Notes under the pieces: generated by a model
What the model saw: the letters and a program-made list of their open reading frames with translations, nothing else
Told to the model about the DNA's origin: nothing
Database searches by the model: none
Assembly: GCA_017934525.1 (NCBI GenBank)
Contig: JAGBJJ010000049.1
Location: forward strand, 1 to 64,000
Direction of reading: 5' to 3'
DNA length: 64,000 nucleotides
DNA from: Prevotella sp.
Lineage (GTDB): Bacteria; Bacteroidota; Bacteroidia; Bacteroidales; Bacteroidaceae
Position numbers and translations under genes: made by a program
Part shown: positions 26,714 through 35,230 of the stretch, one piece after another
Numbering within the stretch: the first letter of the stretch is position 1
Layout: each line of letters starts with the position of its first letter

Positions 26714-27795
26714 AGCCTCGATATTGTAAGTTTATAAATATTGTCTATAAGCGCTATGCGCATCACCGACTGGATATCATCGTCTGTCGGCGAAATGGCA
26801 AGAGCCACATGCCCCATGGTTCTGCGCAAATTAATCTCCACACAGGGATGGAGCAGATAGCACTCTCTGCCAGCATCTGCTACCACCATCATGTCGACGC
26901 CTAACGGGCCGATATATCTGCCGGCCAGGCAACGCTCCAGCTCCCGACACAACCAGTCTTTTATCTTGCAAATGAATTCTGTGGGAACAAAAGCTCCAAG
27001 TGATGCCAGCTTCCACGACTCGGTGGCCAATATATTGCCTTTGTAGGCGCCATTGGCTGTATGAAACAACGACAGACCCTCATAGCTGACATGTCCATCG
27101 CCATGAGCCACAAACTCCATGCCGAAATCTTTCACTTTGTTATAGTATGGCTCGACCATCACGCAGCCCTGAGTGGAGATGATATTTCTTACCCAGCCTG
27201 CCACTGAAGGCAAGAGCCTGCCTTCCTCTTGACGCGCTACAAAACGCAATCCCCTGCCACTGGAGCTCCACGGGGCTTTCAGCACCGTCATGTTACACGT
27301 CTTTACATATGCCTCCACGCCTGCCACAGTAGTACATTCATGCGATTCGCCTACCGTACCTTCCATCTGAAGATGAGCCAATACAACTGAAGAAGTACGG
27401 CGATGTGAAAGAGCTCGGACTATGTCAAGCTGATTGTCTGTCGGAAGTATATCTTCTTTTACTCCGTTTCTTATCAGCTGTGCCTTCAATGCCTTGTCCC
27501 ATCCCCAAGGGCTGACAGTCGTAGGTGTTTTGTCACCCAGTTTATCTATAAGCATGTCGCCTATGTCTGGCAAACTGACACCACAATACCTCTTCAATGC
27601 TACAGCCGTCTTTTGCAGCGACTTATATGATGAAACAACATCATCTACCAACACTGCATCGCCCTGGTTTGCCCACAGTACCGGCAGGAATCCCAAGTCG
27701 CGACGTAGCTGCCGCGCAGCGTGCGGCGCAGTGAAGTTTGACAGATTTGCAGCTAAGGCAATGTCATGTTCCGGATTAAACAATCGTAATGTCAT
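26710..27795 (-). CDS. Uncharacterised ATP-grasp-like protein
   Basis: The 361-residue cytoplasmic protein is not a family I can name, but it carries ATP-grasp signatures. They are V-L-K-A-P-W-S-S-S-G-R-G near 171-182 (lysine and a glycine-rich loop for ATP), V-M-V-E-P-Y near 212-217 followed by D-F-G-M-E-F, G-V-D-M near 299-302, and V-E-I-N-L-R-R near 319-325 with the Glu/Asn pair that binds magnesium. ATP-grasp enzymes join a carboxylate to an amine or thiol via an acyl phosphate. The N-terminus (F-N-P-E-H-D-I-A-L-A) is distinctive. A -7 box at 27814-27821 lies just upstream. The link to the overlapping GH43 gene is unexplained. Confidence 0.65.
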   Translation of the reverse strand: MTLRLFNPEHDIALAANLSNFTAPHAARQLRRDLGFLPVLWANQGDAVLVDDVVSSYKSLQKTAVALKRYCGVSLPDIGDMLIDKLGDKTPTTVSPWGWDKALKAQLIRNGVKEDILPTDNQLDIVRALSHRRTSSVVLAHLQMEGTVGESHECTTVAGVEAYVKTCNMTVLKAPWSSSGRGLRFVARQEEGRLLPSVAGWVRNIISTQGCVMVEPYYNKVKDFGMEFVAHGDGHVSYEGLSLFHTANGAYKGNILATESWKLASLGAFVPTEFICKIKDWLCRELERCLAGRYIGPLGVDMMVVADAGRECYLLHPCVEINLRRTMGHVALAISPTDDDIQSVMRIALIDNIYKLTISRL

Positions 27796-27813
27796 TTACT
27801 CTTAAGTTTTCTG

Positions 27814-27821
27814 CAAAGTTA
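27814..27821 (-). promoter_or_regulatory. Promoter -7 element of the ATP-grasp-like/GH43 pair
   Basis: The minus strand reads TAACTTTG, an exact -7 match, 18 nt before the start codon at 27795. No good -33 TTTG was found. Confidence 0.45.
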
Positions 27822-27949
27822 CAAAAAAGAAAACAAGTAACACAATCTTTTATCATAAAAGATTATAAACCCAATGCACCAAGCGCAACTGAATCGAATC
27901 AATCCTCAAAAAAGAAATCAGGAGGAAATATGTGGAAGGGAAAACGTTG

Positions 27950-28022
27950 AGCGGTAAACGGGACTCGAACCCGCGACCCTCGGCTTGGGAAGCCAATGCT
28001 CTACCAACTGAGCTATTACCGC
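27950..28022 (-). tRNA. tRNA-Gly (CCC)
   Basis: The 73-nt minus-strand sequence has a 7-bp acceptor stem (28016-28022 with 27951-27957), the GTTCGAG T-loop and anticodon loop TTCCCAA, giving anticodon CCC for Gly. No CCA is encoded. It is the last gene of the Lys-Lys-Thr-Gly cluster. Confidence 0.95.
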
Positions 28023-28072
28023 ATTGCTTTACAAATAGCAAAAAAGGGACGCTAATCCCTTCTACTCGAATG

Positions 28073-28145
<73 letters not shown>

Positions 28146-28157
28146 CTTCACTATTAG

Positions 28158-28230
28158 TACACCCGCAGGGGTTCGAACCCTGGACACCCTGATTAAGAGT
28201 CAGGTGCTCTACCAACTGAGCTACGGGTGC
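28158..28230 (-). tRNA. tRNA-Lys (CTT), copy 2
   Basis: The 73-nt minus-strand sequence has anticodon loop CTCTTAA, giving anticodon CTT for Lys. The acceptor stem begins with a G-U pair. It is identical to the copy at 28271-28343. Confidence 0.95.
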
Positions 28231-28270
28231 AGCAAATTCAGACAAAATCTTCTCACCAGAAAATCTTTAG

Positions 28271-28343
28271 TACACCCGCAGGGGTTCGAACCCTGGACAC
28301 CCTGATTAAGAGTCAGGTGCTCTACCAACTGAGCTACGGGTGC
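28271..28343 (-). tRNA. tRNA-Lys (CTT), copy 1
   Basis: Identical to the following tRNA-Lys (anticodon CTT) and the first gene of the cluster, 23 nt after the promoter -7 box. The two copies share some flanking sequence, which points to a local tandem duplication. Confidence 0.95.
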
Positions 28344-28365
28344 ATCCTTTGTCTTTTTGCGGGTG

Positions 28366-28397
28366 CAAAGGTACACAATTTATTTGATTCCACCAAA
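28366..28397 (-). promoter_or_regulatory. Promoter of the Lys-Lys-Thr-Gly tRNA cluster
   Basis: On the minus strand TTTG (28397-28394) and TACCTTTG (28373-28366) are 20 nt apart, a full match to the consensus. The first tRNA begins 23 nt downstream. Confidence 0.8.
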
Positions 28398-28500
28398 TTA
28401 TTTTTCTACTTTTTTGCAAAAGCCACGAAAAAACGCCGTTTAAACAACAGTTTTTGCAAGCAGCAATGTCGACATTTTCAGCATGCCCTACCTTTCCTAC

Positions 28501-28534
28501 ATAAAAGAAGGCCCGATGGAATATCCACCGGGCC
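28501..28534 (-). terminator. Terminator of the nuo operon
   Basis: An 11-bp GC-rich stem (28510-28520 with 28524-28534, one mismatch) and a 3-nt loop are followed on the minus strand by TTCTTTTAT. It lies 27 nt after the nuoN stop codon. Confidence 0.8.
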
Positions 28535-28560
28535 CCAATCTTTTCTATCGCAGCAAAGTT

Positions 28561-29991
28561 TTACATCGTTGCTGCCGATGAAATCCACTCATAGACACAC
28601 GAGCACACGCCGCAAAGCAGGATGCCCAGAGTGCAAATGGCCAGCGACAGGTTGACGCTCTTGGCATTGCGGAAAGTGGGCAGCGGATGCTCTTCTTTCG
28701 TGATGTACATGGCCTTGACAATGAGCAAGTAGTAGTAAAGGCTTACCACCGTGTTGACCAAAGCGATGAACACAACGAAGTAGGGCCAGAAGGGAGCCTG
28801 CTCGTGTCCGCCGACTCCTGCCATGAATACAAAGAACTTTGAGAACATGCCAGCAAACGGGGGAATACCAGCCAATGAGAACAAGGCAATCGTCATGAGA
28901 AGCGAGAGCTTAGGATTGGTCTGATAAAGTCCGTTGTATGCCGACATCTGCGTAGAGCCGCCATTCTGTTCGACAGCACTGATGACAGTGAATACCGACA
29001 TGTTGGCCACAACATAGACGAGCACATAGAACGTGAGGGCTGCTATGCCGGCAGCAGAGTTGCCGATGACGGCCAGCATGATGTAGCCAGCCTGCGAGAT
29101 GGAGGAGAAAGCCATGAAGCGCTTCAGCTCCTTCTGTCGGATGGCGAAAAGGTTTGCAATGGTAATGCTGAGCACAATGACGATATAGAGCATGGGCTGC
29201 CAGTAATCGGTCATAAACGTGAACACCTTCATCAGGATGACGGCCAGCGTGAGCGCAGCAGCTCCTTTAGAGACTACGCTCAGATAACCGGTAACAGGCG
29301 TGGGAGCCCCCTGATAGGTGTCGGCCGTCCAAAAGTGGAAAGGCACAAGCGAAATCTTGAAGCCCAGGCCGCTAAAGAAGAACACCATGCCCATAATGGC
29401 CAGTGGCGTGGCTATGAGCTGCCGGGCGACGTCATCGAAATAGAGTGTGCCCGTGGCAGCATAGACGAACGAGATGCCAAACAGCATGACACCGCTGGAG
29501 AAGGTGGCCACAAGGATATACTTGGCGGCTGCCTCGGCCGACTCCTTTTTCTTCTTATCGAAGGCCACAAGGCACGACAAGGGCACTGAGGCCATCTCGA
29601 GACCAAGGAAGAACATGAGGAACGAACCACTCGACATCATCATATACATACCGAGCAGGGTGGAGATGACAAGCAAGTAGAACTCGCCCTGGTAGCGTGT
29701 GGTCTTGAGCCACTCCTGAGCCATCACGATGACGATAAAAGAACCGGCCGTAAGAATGGCCTTCATCACGCTGACTATCGGCGTCGTCACATACAGACCT
29801 CCGAAAGCCGTGGCAGGTTCTGCCAGCAGGCATGACACCATCTGACAGATCAGCAGTGCGCCTGTGAGCACACCGAGCACAAAGCCTTTGCGCTCGCTGC
29901 GATGCAATGCAAAGTCGGCACAGAAAACTATTATCAAGGCAAGCACCAGCGTTGCCTCGGGAATCATATTTAGGAATTGACTATAGTTCAT
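28561..29991 (-). CDS. nuoN: NADH-quinone oxidoreductase subunit N
   Basis: The 476-residue product has about 14 membrane helices and belongs to the antiporter-like subunits of complex I. The conserved glutamate and lysine are in helices around F-F-L-G-L-E-M-A-S (near 129-137) and L-G-F-K-I-S-L-V-P-F-H-F-W (near 208-220). The segment F-S-S-I-S-Q-A-G-Y follows. It forms one of the proton channels in the membrane arm. It is the last gene of the operon, separated from nuoM by the repeat element at 30005-30144. Confidence 0.96.
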   Translation of the reverse strand: MNYSQFLNMIPEATLVLALIIVFCADFALHRSERKGFVLGVLTGALLICQMVSCLLAEPATAFGGLYVTTPIVSVMKAILTAGSFIVIVMAQEWLKTTRYQGEFYLLVISTLLGMYMMMSSGSFLMFFLGLEMASVPLSCLVAFDKKKKESAEAAAKYILVATFSSGVMLFGISFVYAATGTLYFDDVARQLIATPLAIMGMVFFFSGLGFKISLVPFHFWTADTYQGAPTPVTGYLSVVSKGAAALTLAVILMKVFTFMTDYWQPMLYIVIVLSITIANLFAIRQKELKRFMAFSSISQAGYIMLAVIGNSAAGIAALTFYVLVYVVANMSVFTVISAVEQNGGSTQMSAYNGLYQTNPKLSLLMTIALFSLAGIPPFAGMFSKFFVFMAGVGGHEQAPFWPYFVVFIALVNTVVSLYYYLLIVKAMYITKEEHPLPTFRNAKSVNLSLAICTLGILLCGVCSCVYEWISSAATM

Positions 29992-30004
29992 ATCTTTTCT
30001 TTTT

Positions 30005-30144
30005 TAATGAGTAATGAGCAATTAGTAATGAGTAATTATGATAACACCTGTGGCGGATGCCCGCAGATGACTATTAAGACAAACGGCAGAATGGCTTAAA
30101 CTTATCATAATTACTAACCCTACTCATTACTAATTACTAATTAC
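30005..30144. repeat. Inverted heptad-repeat element 2 (nuoM/nuoN junction)
   Basis: The left arm (30005-30044) consists of units TAATGAG, TAATGAG, CAATTAG, TAATGAG and ends with TAATTATGATAA. The right arm (30102-30144), read on the minus strand, has GTAATTA, GTAATTA, GTAATGA and ends with the same TAATTATGATAA. The arms share 14 identical bases next to a 57-nt core. The stop codon of nuoM is the outer edge of the right arm, so the element fills nearly the whole gap between the two genes. Confidence 0.75.
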
Positions 30145-31649
30145 ATAACGCCTATCGACTGCAGGATGTTACCCGTAGCAGGCGAGATGACGTTGCTCAC
30201 CCAGAAGGGGAACGTGCCCAAGCCTGCCACACAGAAAATGAGGCAGATTACGGCAAAACGCTCGTCCCAGGTGGCATCGGTCAGCTCCAGGAAGTGTTTG
30301 TTCTCGACATTGCCATAAAGAATCTTACCCACGACACGCAGAATGTAGACTGCCGTGACAACAATCGACGTACATGCAATGATGGTGGCCACCATACGGA
30401 ACGACGTGTTGGGATCGCCCGAGAGGGGCTCAGCACCAAACGAACCGACAAAGATGGTCATCTCAGCAATGAAGCCCGAGAAACCAGGCAGACCAAGATT
30501 GGCCAGACCTGCAATGACGTATCCTACAGCCAGGAAAGGCATAATCTTCATCAGGCCGGCCAGCTCACGGATGTCGCGGGTGTGGGTGCGGCCGTAGATC
30601 ATACCAATAAGGGCGAAGAAGAGGGCCGTCATCAGGCCGTGGGAGAGCATCTGCAGGATAGCACCGGTGCAGGCTGTCTGACTCATCATGAGCAGGGCGA
30701 AAAGCACCAGACCGCAGTGCGACACCGACGAATAAGCGTTGATATACTTCAGGTCGGTCTGCACGCAAGCCGAGAGGGCGCCATAGACCACAGAGATAGT
30801 GGTCAGGATGAGGAATATCCACGACAGTTCCTGAGCGGCCTCGGGCAGCAGATACATGGCCACGCGGAAGCAGCCATAGCCGCCAAGCTTCATCAGCACA
30901 CCGGCGTGAAGCATCGACACTGCCGTAGGGGCTGAAGCATGACCATCGGGGCTCCATGTGTGGAAGGGGAACAAGGCACCCAGCACACCAAAGCCGATGA
31001 AGATGAAGGGGAAGAACACCTTCTGCATGTCGACAGGGATGTTATGCATGGCAGCAATCTCGTTGACGTTCATTGTGGTGGCGCCACTGAAGTAGTAAAT
31101 GCCAAGGATGCCCAGAATGAGCAGGGCAGAACCTCCCATCAGCATGAGCGTCAGCTTCATGGCCGAATACTCCTTGTGGCCGGAGCCCCATACACCGATG
31201 AGAAGGTACATAGGAATCAGGGCCACCTCGTAGAACATGAACATGGTGAACATGTCGGTGCAGATGAAGAAGCCGAACACGCCCGTGGAGAGCAGGGTGA
31301 ACCACAGGAAATACTCCTTGGTGAGAGGCTTCAGCTGCCATGAGGCAAACGTACCGGTGAACACGATAATGCTCGAAAGCAGCAGCATGACCACCGAGAT
31401 ACCGTCGACGCCCACAGAATAAGCAATATTCAGAGGTTTAAACCAAGGCGTAGAGGCCACAAGCAACATTTGGTCGGTGTTGCCGCCTGCACGCTCCTGA
31501 ATGAAATAGATGGTGAGCCAAATCGACAAGGCCAGCAGGCACGAAGCACCCGTCACCATCACACCACGCACCTGGTTGAGGCTGCGGGCAGCCCACAATC
31601 CCAATAGCATCAGGGCGGGAATAACTACGAACAGACTTAATATATTCAT
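30141..31649 (-). CDS. nuoM: NADH-quinone oxidoreductase subunit M
   Basis: The 502-residue product is the second antiporter-like subunit. The conserved Glu is in M-F-Y-E-V-A-L-I-P-M near 138-147. F-P-F-H-T-W-S-P-D-G-H near 225-235 and the A-P-T-A-V-S-M-L-H-A-G-V-L-M-K-L-G-G-Y-G segment near 238-257 carry the channel lysine and histidine. The start codon at 31649 directly follows a seven-unit 8-bp tandem repeat. Its stop codon lies in repeat element 2. Confidence 0.97.
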   Translation of the reverse strand: MNILSLFVVIPALMLLGLWAARSLNQVRGVMVTGASCLLALSIWLTIYFIQERAGGNTDQMLLVASTPWFKPLNIAYSVGVDGISVVMLLLSSIIVFTGTFASWQLKPLTKEYFLWFTLLSTGVFGFFICTDMFTMFMFYEVALIPMYLLIGVWGSGHKEYSAMKLTLMLMGGSALLILGILGIYYFSGATTMNVNEIAAMHNIPVDMQKVFFPFIFIGFGVLGALFPFHTWSPDGHASAPTAVSMLHAGVLMKLGGYGCFRVAMYLLPEAAQELSWIFLILTTISVVYGALSACVQTDLKYINAYSSVSHCGLVLFALLMMSQTACTGAILQMLSHGLMTALFFALIGMIYGRTHTRDIRELAGLMKIMPFLAVGYVIAGLANLGLPGFSGFIAEMTIFVGSFGAEPLSGDPNTSFRMVATIIACTSIVVTAVYILRVVGKILYGNVENKHFLELTDATWDERFAVICLIFCVAGLGTFPFWVSNVISPATGNILQSIGVM

Positions 31650-31653
31650 TTTT

Positions 31654-31709
31654 CGTTTTTTCGTTATTACGTTACTACGTTATTTCGTTATTACGACATT
31701 ACGCTATCC
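31654..31709. repeat. Seven-unit 8-bp tandem repeat before nuoM
   Basis: CG dinucleotides occur at 31654, 31662, 31670, 31678, 31686, 31694 and 31702, an exact 8-bp period. In the sense (minus) direction the units read ATAACGAA, ATAACGTA, GTAACGTA, ATAACGAA, AAAACGAA and lead straight into the nuoM start codon at 31649. The repeat occupies most of the 65-bp nuoL/nuoM gap. Confidence 0.8.
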
Positions 31710-31714
31710 GAACG

Positions 31715-33700
31715 TCACAGCGCAAGCAGCACGAGCGTCAATGCCACAGAACCTGTGAGGAACCACACGGCATACTGGCGCACGTCGCCACTCTGCCAGG
31801 GGCGAATGCTCTCGCCGGCCTCGTTGGCTCCCCATGCCAGGAAGTTAAACGTGCCATCAACAACGTGGCGATCGAACCAAGCAATGGGCGTGGAGACGCA
31901 ACGGAAGATAATCTTGTGGGTGACATACTGCCAAATCTCGTCCTGATAGAAGCGCTTGTAAGCTGCCCGGTGCAGCTTCGGGAACGTCTTATACAGGCGG
32001 TCGGCGATGGGCTGGCTCTCACCTTTATATATATAGGTGGCCAGGCAGATGCTCAGAATGGCGATAATCGTCGACGTAGCAGCTATCTGTGTGTTGAAGT
32101 GGATGGTGTAATCGGTGCCGGCAGCCGACACGAACGAGCCGAACGAGCCACCCCATCCAAGGAATCCGCCGAGTGTGGTGTAGACGCCTACGCCGACAGT
32201 AATGCAACAAAGCACGATGAGGGGAATGGTCATCGACAGAGGTGCCTCATGAGGCGTGTGGTGCTCGTGTGCCTCCTTGTTCTCCGTGCCCCAGAAGATG
32301 CCGTAGTACAGACGGAACATGTAGAAAGCGGTCATGGCGGCAATACCGGTCATAATCCAGCCAACCACGGGACTGTACTGCATGCAGGCAGTAATAATCT
32401 CATCCTTCGAGCTGAAACCCGAGAAGAAGGGAATACCTGCAATGGCAAGACACGAAATGAGGAACGTGATATGCGTGATGGGCATATACTTGCGCAAGCC
32501 ACCCATGAGGGCCATCTCGTTGGAATGAACTGCATGGATGATGCAGCCGGCGCCAAGGAACAGGCAAGCCTTAAACATGGCATGCGTGAACAGGTGGAAC
32601 ATCGAAGCCATATAACCCAGCTGAGCGTGATTGTCGAGCACAGCCTCATGGCCGGGCAGACAGACGCCGAGAGCCACCATCATGAAGGCAATCTGCGAGA
32701 TGGTGGAGAAGGCCAACACGCGCTTGATGTCGCTCTGGGCACAGGCCACGGCAGCAGCATAGAATGCGGTGAAGACACCCACCCACACCACAATAGACAT
32801 AGCCTGCGGGGCGTACTCAATCCAGAGGGGGAACATGCGGGCAATCTGGAACACACCAGCCACAACCATCGTGGCAGCATGAATCAGAGCCGACACAGGT
32901 GTCGGGCCCTCCATGGCATCGGGCAGCCAGATGTGCAAGGGGAACATGGCACTCTTACCGGCGCCACCGATGAACATCAGCACCAAAGCCGTCGGAATAA
33001 TGCAGGCACCTGCCGTCATGGCCTTGGCCACATTGCCGGCGATGAAGGGCGTAGTGCCCTCACCCATCACAATGTCGCCAGCAAATGAGAAGCTGAACGA
33101 ATCAGTGAAGTAGCCGAAGGTCAAGATACCGATAAGGAAGAACATATCGGCAAAGCGGGTGACGATGAAGGCCTTCTTCGAAGCTGCGATGGCGGGCTTC
33201 AGCGGATAGTAGAAGCCGATAAGCAGATAAGAAGAGACACCGACGAGCTCCCAGAACATATACATCTGGAAGATGTTGGTGGCCAGCACCAGACCCAGCA
33301 TTGACATGGTGAAGAGCGAAAGGAAAGCATAGTAGCGCTGGAAACCTTTCTCACCGTGCATATAGCCGAACGAGTAGATGTGCACCATGAGCGACACCGT
33401 GGAGATGACGACAAGCATCATTACCGAGATGGGGTCGAGCAAGATACCCATGTCGAAGTGCAGATTGCCAAGGGGCAACCAAGTGAAGTTATAAGGCACA
33501 ATCGTCTGATAGATGCCGTTCACGCGGTCAGCCGTGAAATACTGGAAGGCAGCGGTGTACGACAGGATGGTGACGACTGCGAGCGAACAGGTGCCGATGA
33601 GTCCGGCCACCTTATGCTGCATCTTCATGCCAGCGAGTCCTAACACGAGGAAGGACAGAAGCGGCAGAAGGAGAATAAAAGCTGTATATTCGTATCCCAT
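31715..33700 (-). CDS. nuoL: NADH-quinone oxidoreductase subunit L
   Basis: The 661-residue product is the largest antiporter-like subunit, with about 16 helices and the long C-terminal lateral helix that clamps the membrane arm (region after about 510). The Glu motif F-W-E-L-V-G-V-S-S-Y near 149-158 and the K-S-A-M-F-P-L-H-I-W-L-P-D-A-M-E-G-P-T-P-V-S-A-L region near 248-272 are present. It follows nuoK with 8 bp between them. Confidence 0.97.
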   Translation of the reverse strand: MGYEYTAFILLLPLLSFLVLGLAGMKMQHKVAGLIGTCSLAVVTILSYTAAFQYFTADRVNGIYQTIVPYNFTWLPLGNLHFDMGILLDPISVMMLVVISTVSLMVHIYSFGYMHGEKGFQRYYAFLSLFTMSMLGLVLATNIFQMYMFWELVGVSSYLLIGFYYPLKPAIAASKKAFIVTRFADMFFLIGILTFGYFTDSFSFSFAGDIVMGEGTTPFIAGNVAKAMTAGACIIPTALVLMFIGGAGKSAMFPLHIWLPDAMEGPTPVSALIHAATMVVAGVFQIARMFPLWIEYAPQAMSIVVWVGVFTAFYAAAVACAQSDIKRVLAFSTISQIAFMMVALGVCLPGHEAVLDNHAQLGYMASMFHLFTHAMFKACLFLGAGCIIHAVHSNEMALMGGLRKYMPITHITFLISCLAIAGIPFFSGFSSKDEIITACMQYSPVVGWIMTGIAAMTAFYMFRLYYGIFWGTENKEAHEHHTPHEAPLSMTIPLIVLCCITVGVGVYTTLGGFLGWGGSFGSFVSAAGTDYTIHFNTQIAATSTIIAILSICLATYIYKGESQPIADRLYKTFPKLHRAAYKRFYQDEIWQYVTHKIIFRCVSTPIAWFDRHVVDGTFNFLAWGANEAGESIRPWQSGDVRQYAVWFLTGSVALTLVLLAL

Positions 33701-33708
33701 AGTCTTTT

Positions 33709-34017
33709 TTATCCTTTCATGTTAGTGATACTTTCCACGTTGTCGCTCCTGAAGTTGCGATAAACGTTGATGATGATGGCGATGGCAACGGCACTCTCGG
33801 CAGCGGCGATACCGATGACGAAGAGCGTCATGAACATGCCCTCCATGCCCTGCGGATAGAGCAGGCGGTTGATGGCTGCGAAATTGATGTCGACAGCATT
33901 GAGCACCAGCTCTACCGAGATAAGCATGGCAATCAGGTTGCGGCGGGTGACGAAACCATAGACGCCGATGAAGAACAGCAGTGCGCTGAGCACGAAATAA
34001 CATTCAACAGGTATCAT
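33709..34017 (-). CDS. nuoK: NADH-quinone oxidoreductase subunit K
   Basis: The 102-residue product has three membrane helices. The conserved glutamates of NuoK are present in M-L-I-S-V-E-L-V-L-N-A (helix 2) and A-A-A-E-S-A-V (helix 3). It starts 3 bp after nuoJ. Confidence 0.97.
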   Translation of the reverse strand: MIPVECYFVLSALLFFIGVYGFVTRRNLIAMLISVELVLNAVDINFAAINRLLYPQGMEGMFMTLFVIGIAAAESAVAIAIIINVYRNFRSDNVESITNMKG

Positions 34018-34020
34018 AGC

Positions 34021-34539
34021 TTAATCCTCCTCCTTTCTTGCAACAACCAGTCCACCAATGATACATGCCAGCAGGAACAACGAGATAAACTCGAAGGGCA
34101 GCACGTACTGATACTTCTCACTACCAACAAGGGCTGTTCCGATGGCCTTCATCGAAAGTTCTGTATCGGCCACAGCGTCGAAGTTGGAATAGAAGCCCGT
34201 CTTCAGCAGAATAAGGCTCACCACCACGAGGCTGACCAGAACCACCAGGCCATAGCCGATGAGACGGCTGGCCTTGATTTTTTCGACCATGCCCTGCAGG
34301 GTACGCTTAGAGACGAGCTGGATAGCGAAGACATAGATCATCGTCACGCCACCGGCGTAAACGGCAATCTGTGCAGCGCCCAGGAACGTATAGTCGAGCA
34401 GGAAATAGATGCCTGCCACGCCAAAGAGCACAAACAACATGAATGTTGCGGCTCGCATGATGCGCGTCGTCGTCACACAAAGCAGGGCCGAGCCCAGAAT
34501 GACGAGCGCCAGAATGATAAACATAACTGTATTTGCCAT
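34021..34539 (-). CDS. nuoJ: NADH-quinone oxidoreductase subunit J
   Basis: The 172-residue product has five membrane helices. The third helix has the Y-A-G-G-V-T-M-I-Y-V-F-A motif typical of NuoJ, where the pi-bulge helix links the quinone site to the proton channels. It starts 5 bp after nuoI. Confidence 0.95.
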   Translation of the reverse strand: MANTVMFIILALVILGSALLCVTTTRIMRAATFMLFVLFGVAGIYFLLDYTFLGAAQIAVYAGGVTMIYVFAIQLVSKRTLQGMVEKIKASRLIGYGLVVLVSLVVVSLILLKTGFYSNFDAVADTELSMKAIGTALVGSEKYQYVLPFEFISLFLLACIIGGLVVARKEED

Positions 34540-34544
34540 AGTGC

Positions 34545-35090
34545 TTACTTCGTTTTGGTGTTAAACGTGCCGGGCTTCCAATCGGCGCCGCCATCAATGA
34601 GATTAGGCAGCGAGCCACCCTTATAGACCTCCTTGTTAAGATGAAGCACCAGCTGGCCGCGGTCGAACACGGCATTCTCAAAGTCGTTGACGAACTCGAT
34701 GGCCCCGAAGTTGCAGGCATTGGTGCAAAGCTGGCAGAACATGCAGTCGCCCAAGTCGTAGCGGTAGTCGTCGAGCACCTTTTTCTTCTTGCCCGTCTCG
34801 GGGTCTTCCTCCATGTGAGAGGTAATCTTGATGGTGCCGTTGGGACAGGCCTTCTCACACAGGGTGCAGGCCGTGCACTTGTAGTCACCATCCTCGGTGC
34901 GCGTGAACACCAGACGGCCACGATGACGCTTGGCCACGTGGAGCGTGGTCTTGCGGTTTTCGGGATACTGCTCGGTCGACTTGTTGGTGAAGAAGTCCTT
35001 GAAGTATTCCTTCCAGGTGGTCTTCATTCCGGTGGCAAGTGTCTTGATGCCGTGCCCGATTTCTCCGAAATATGATTGATTGTTTTCCAT
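34545..35090 (-). CDS. nuoI: NADH-quinone oxidoreductase subunit I (two 4Fe-4S clusters)
   Basis: The 181-residue product has both ferredoxin-like C-x2-C-x2-C-x3-C motifs: C-T-A-C-T-L-C-E-K-A-C and C-M-F-C-Q-L-C-T-N-A-C. In the second motif the proline after the last cysteine is replaced by Asn, and all eight cysteines are kept. These clusters pass electrons to NuoB. Without NuoEFG, this subunit is a candidate entry point for another electron donor. The start follows the repeat element in the nuoH/nuoI gap. Confidence 0.95.
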   Translation of the reverse strand: MENNQSYFGEIGHGIKTLATGMKTTWKEYFKDFFTNKSTEQYPENRKTTLHVAKRHRGRLVFTRTEDGDYKCTACTLCEKACPNGTIKITSHMEEDPETGKKKKVLDDYRYDLGDCMFCQLCTNACNFGAIEFVNDFENAVFDRGQLVLHLNKEVYKGGSLPNLIDGGADWKPGTFNTKTK

Positions 35091-35098
35091 TTCAATGA

Positions 35099-35230
35099 TT
35101 AATTAGGAATTAGCAATTAGTAGTCATGACAGTTCTGCCACCACACGACACTGCAGCGGGACACCCCATCGGCTCAAAGCGTTGAAGGCAGTCATAATTA
35201 CTCATTGCTCAATACTCAGTACTAATTACA
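35099..35230. repeat. Inverted heptad-repeat element 3 (nuoH/nuoI junction)
   Basis: The left arm (35099-35130) has AATTAGG, AATTAGC, AATTAGT and ends in AGTCATGAC. The right arm (35191-35230), read on the minus strand, has TAATTAG, TACTGAG, TATTGAG, CAATGAG and ends in TAATTATGAC. The core is 60 nt. The nuoH stop codon (35226-35228) forms the outer edge of the right arm and the left arm begins 9 nt after the nuoI start, so the element fills the intergenic gap exactly as element 2 does. Confidence 0.72.

Noticed and set aside
31865..33088. A 407-codon open frame opposite nuoL
   Set aside because: His/Glu/Gly-rich antisense shadow of a conserved membrane subunit; no motif and no start context.
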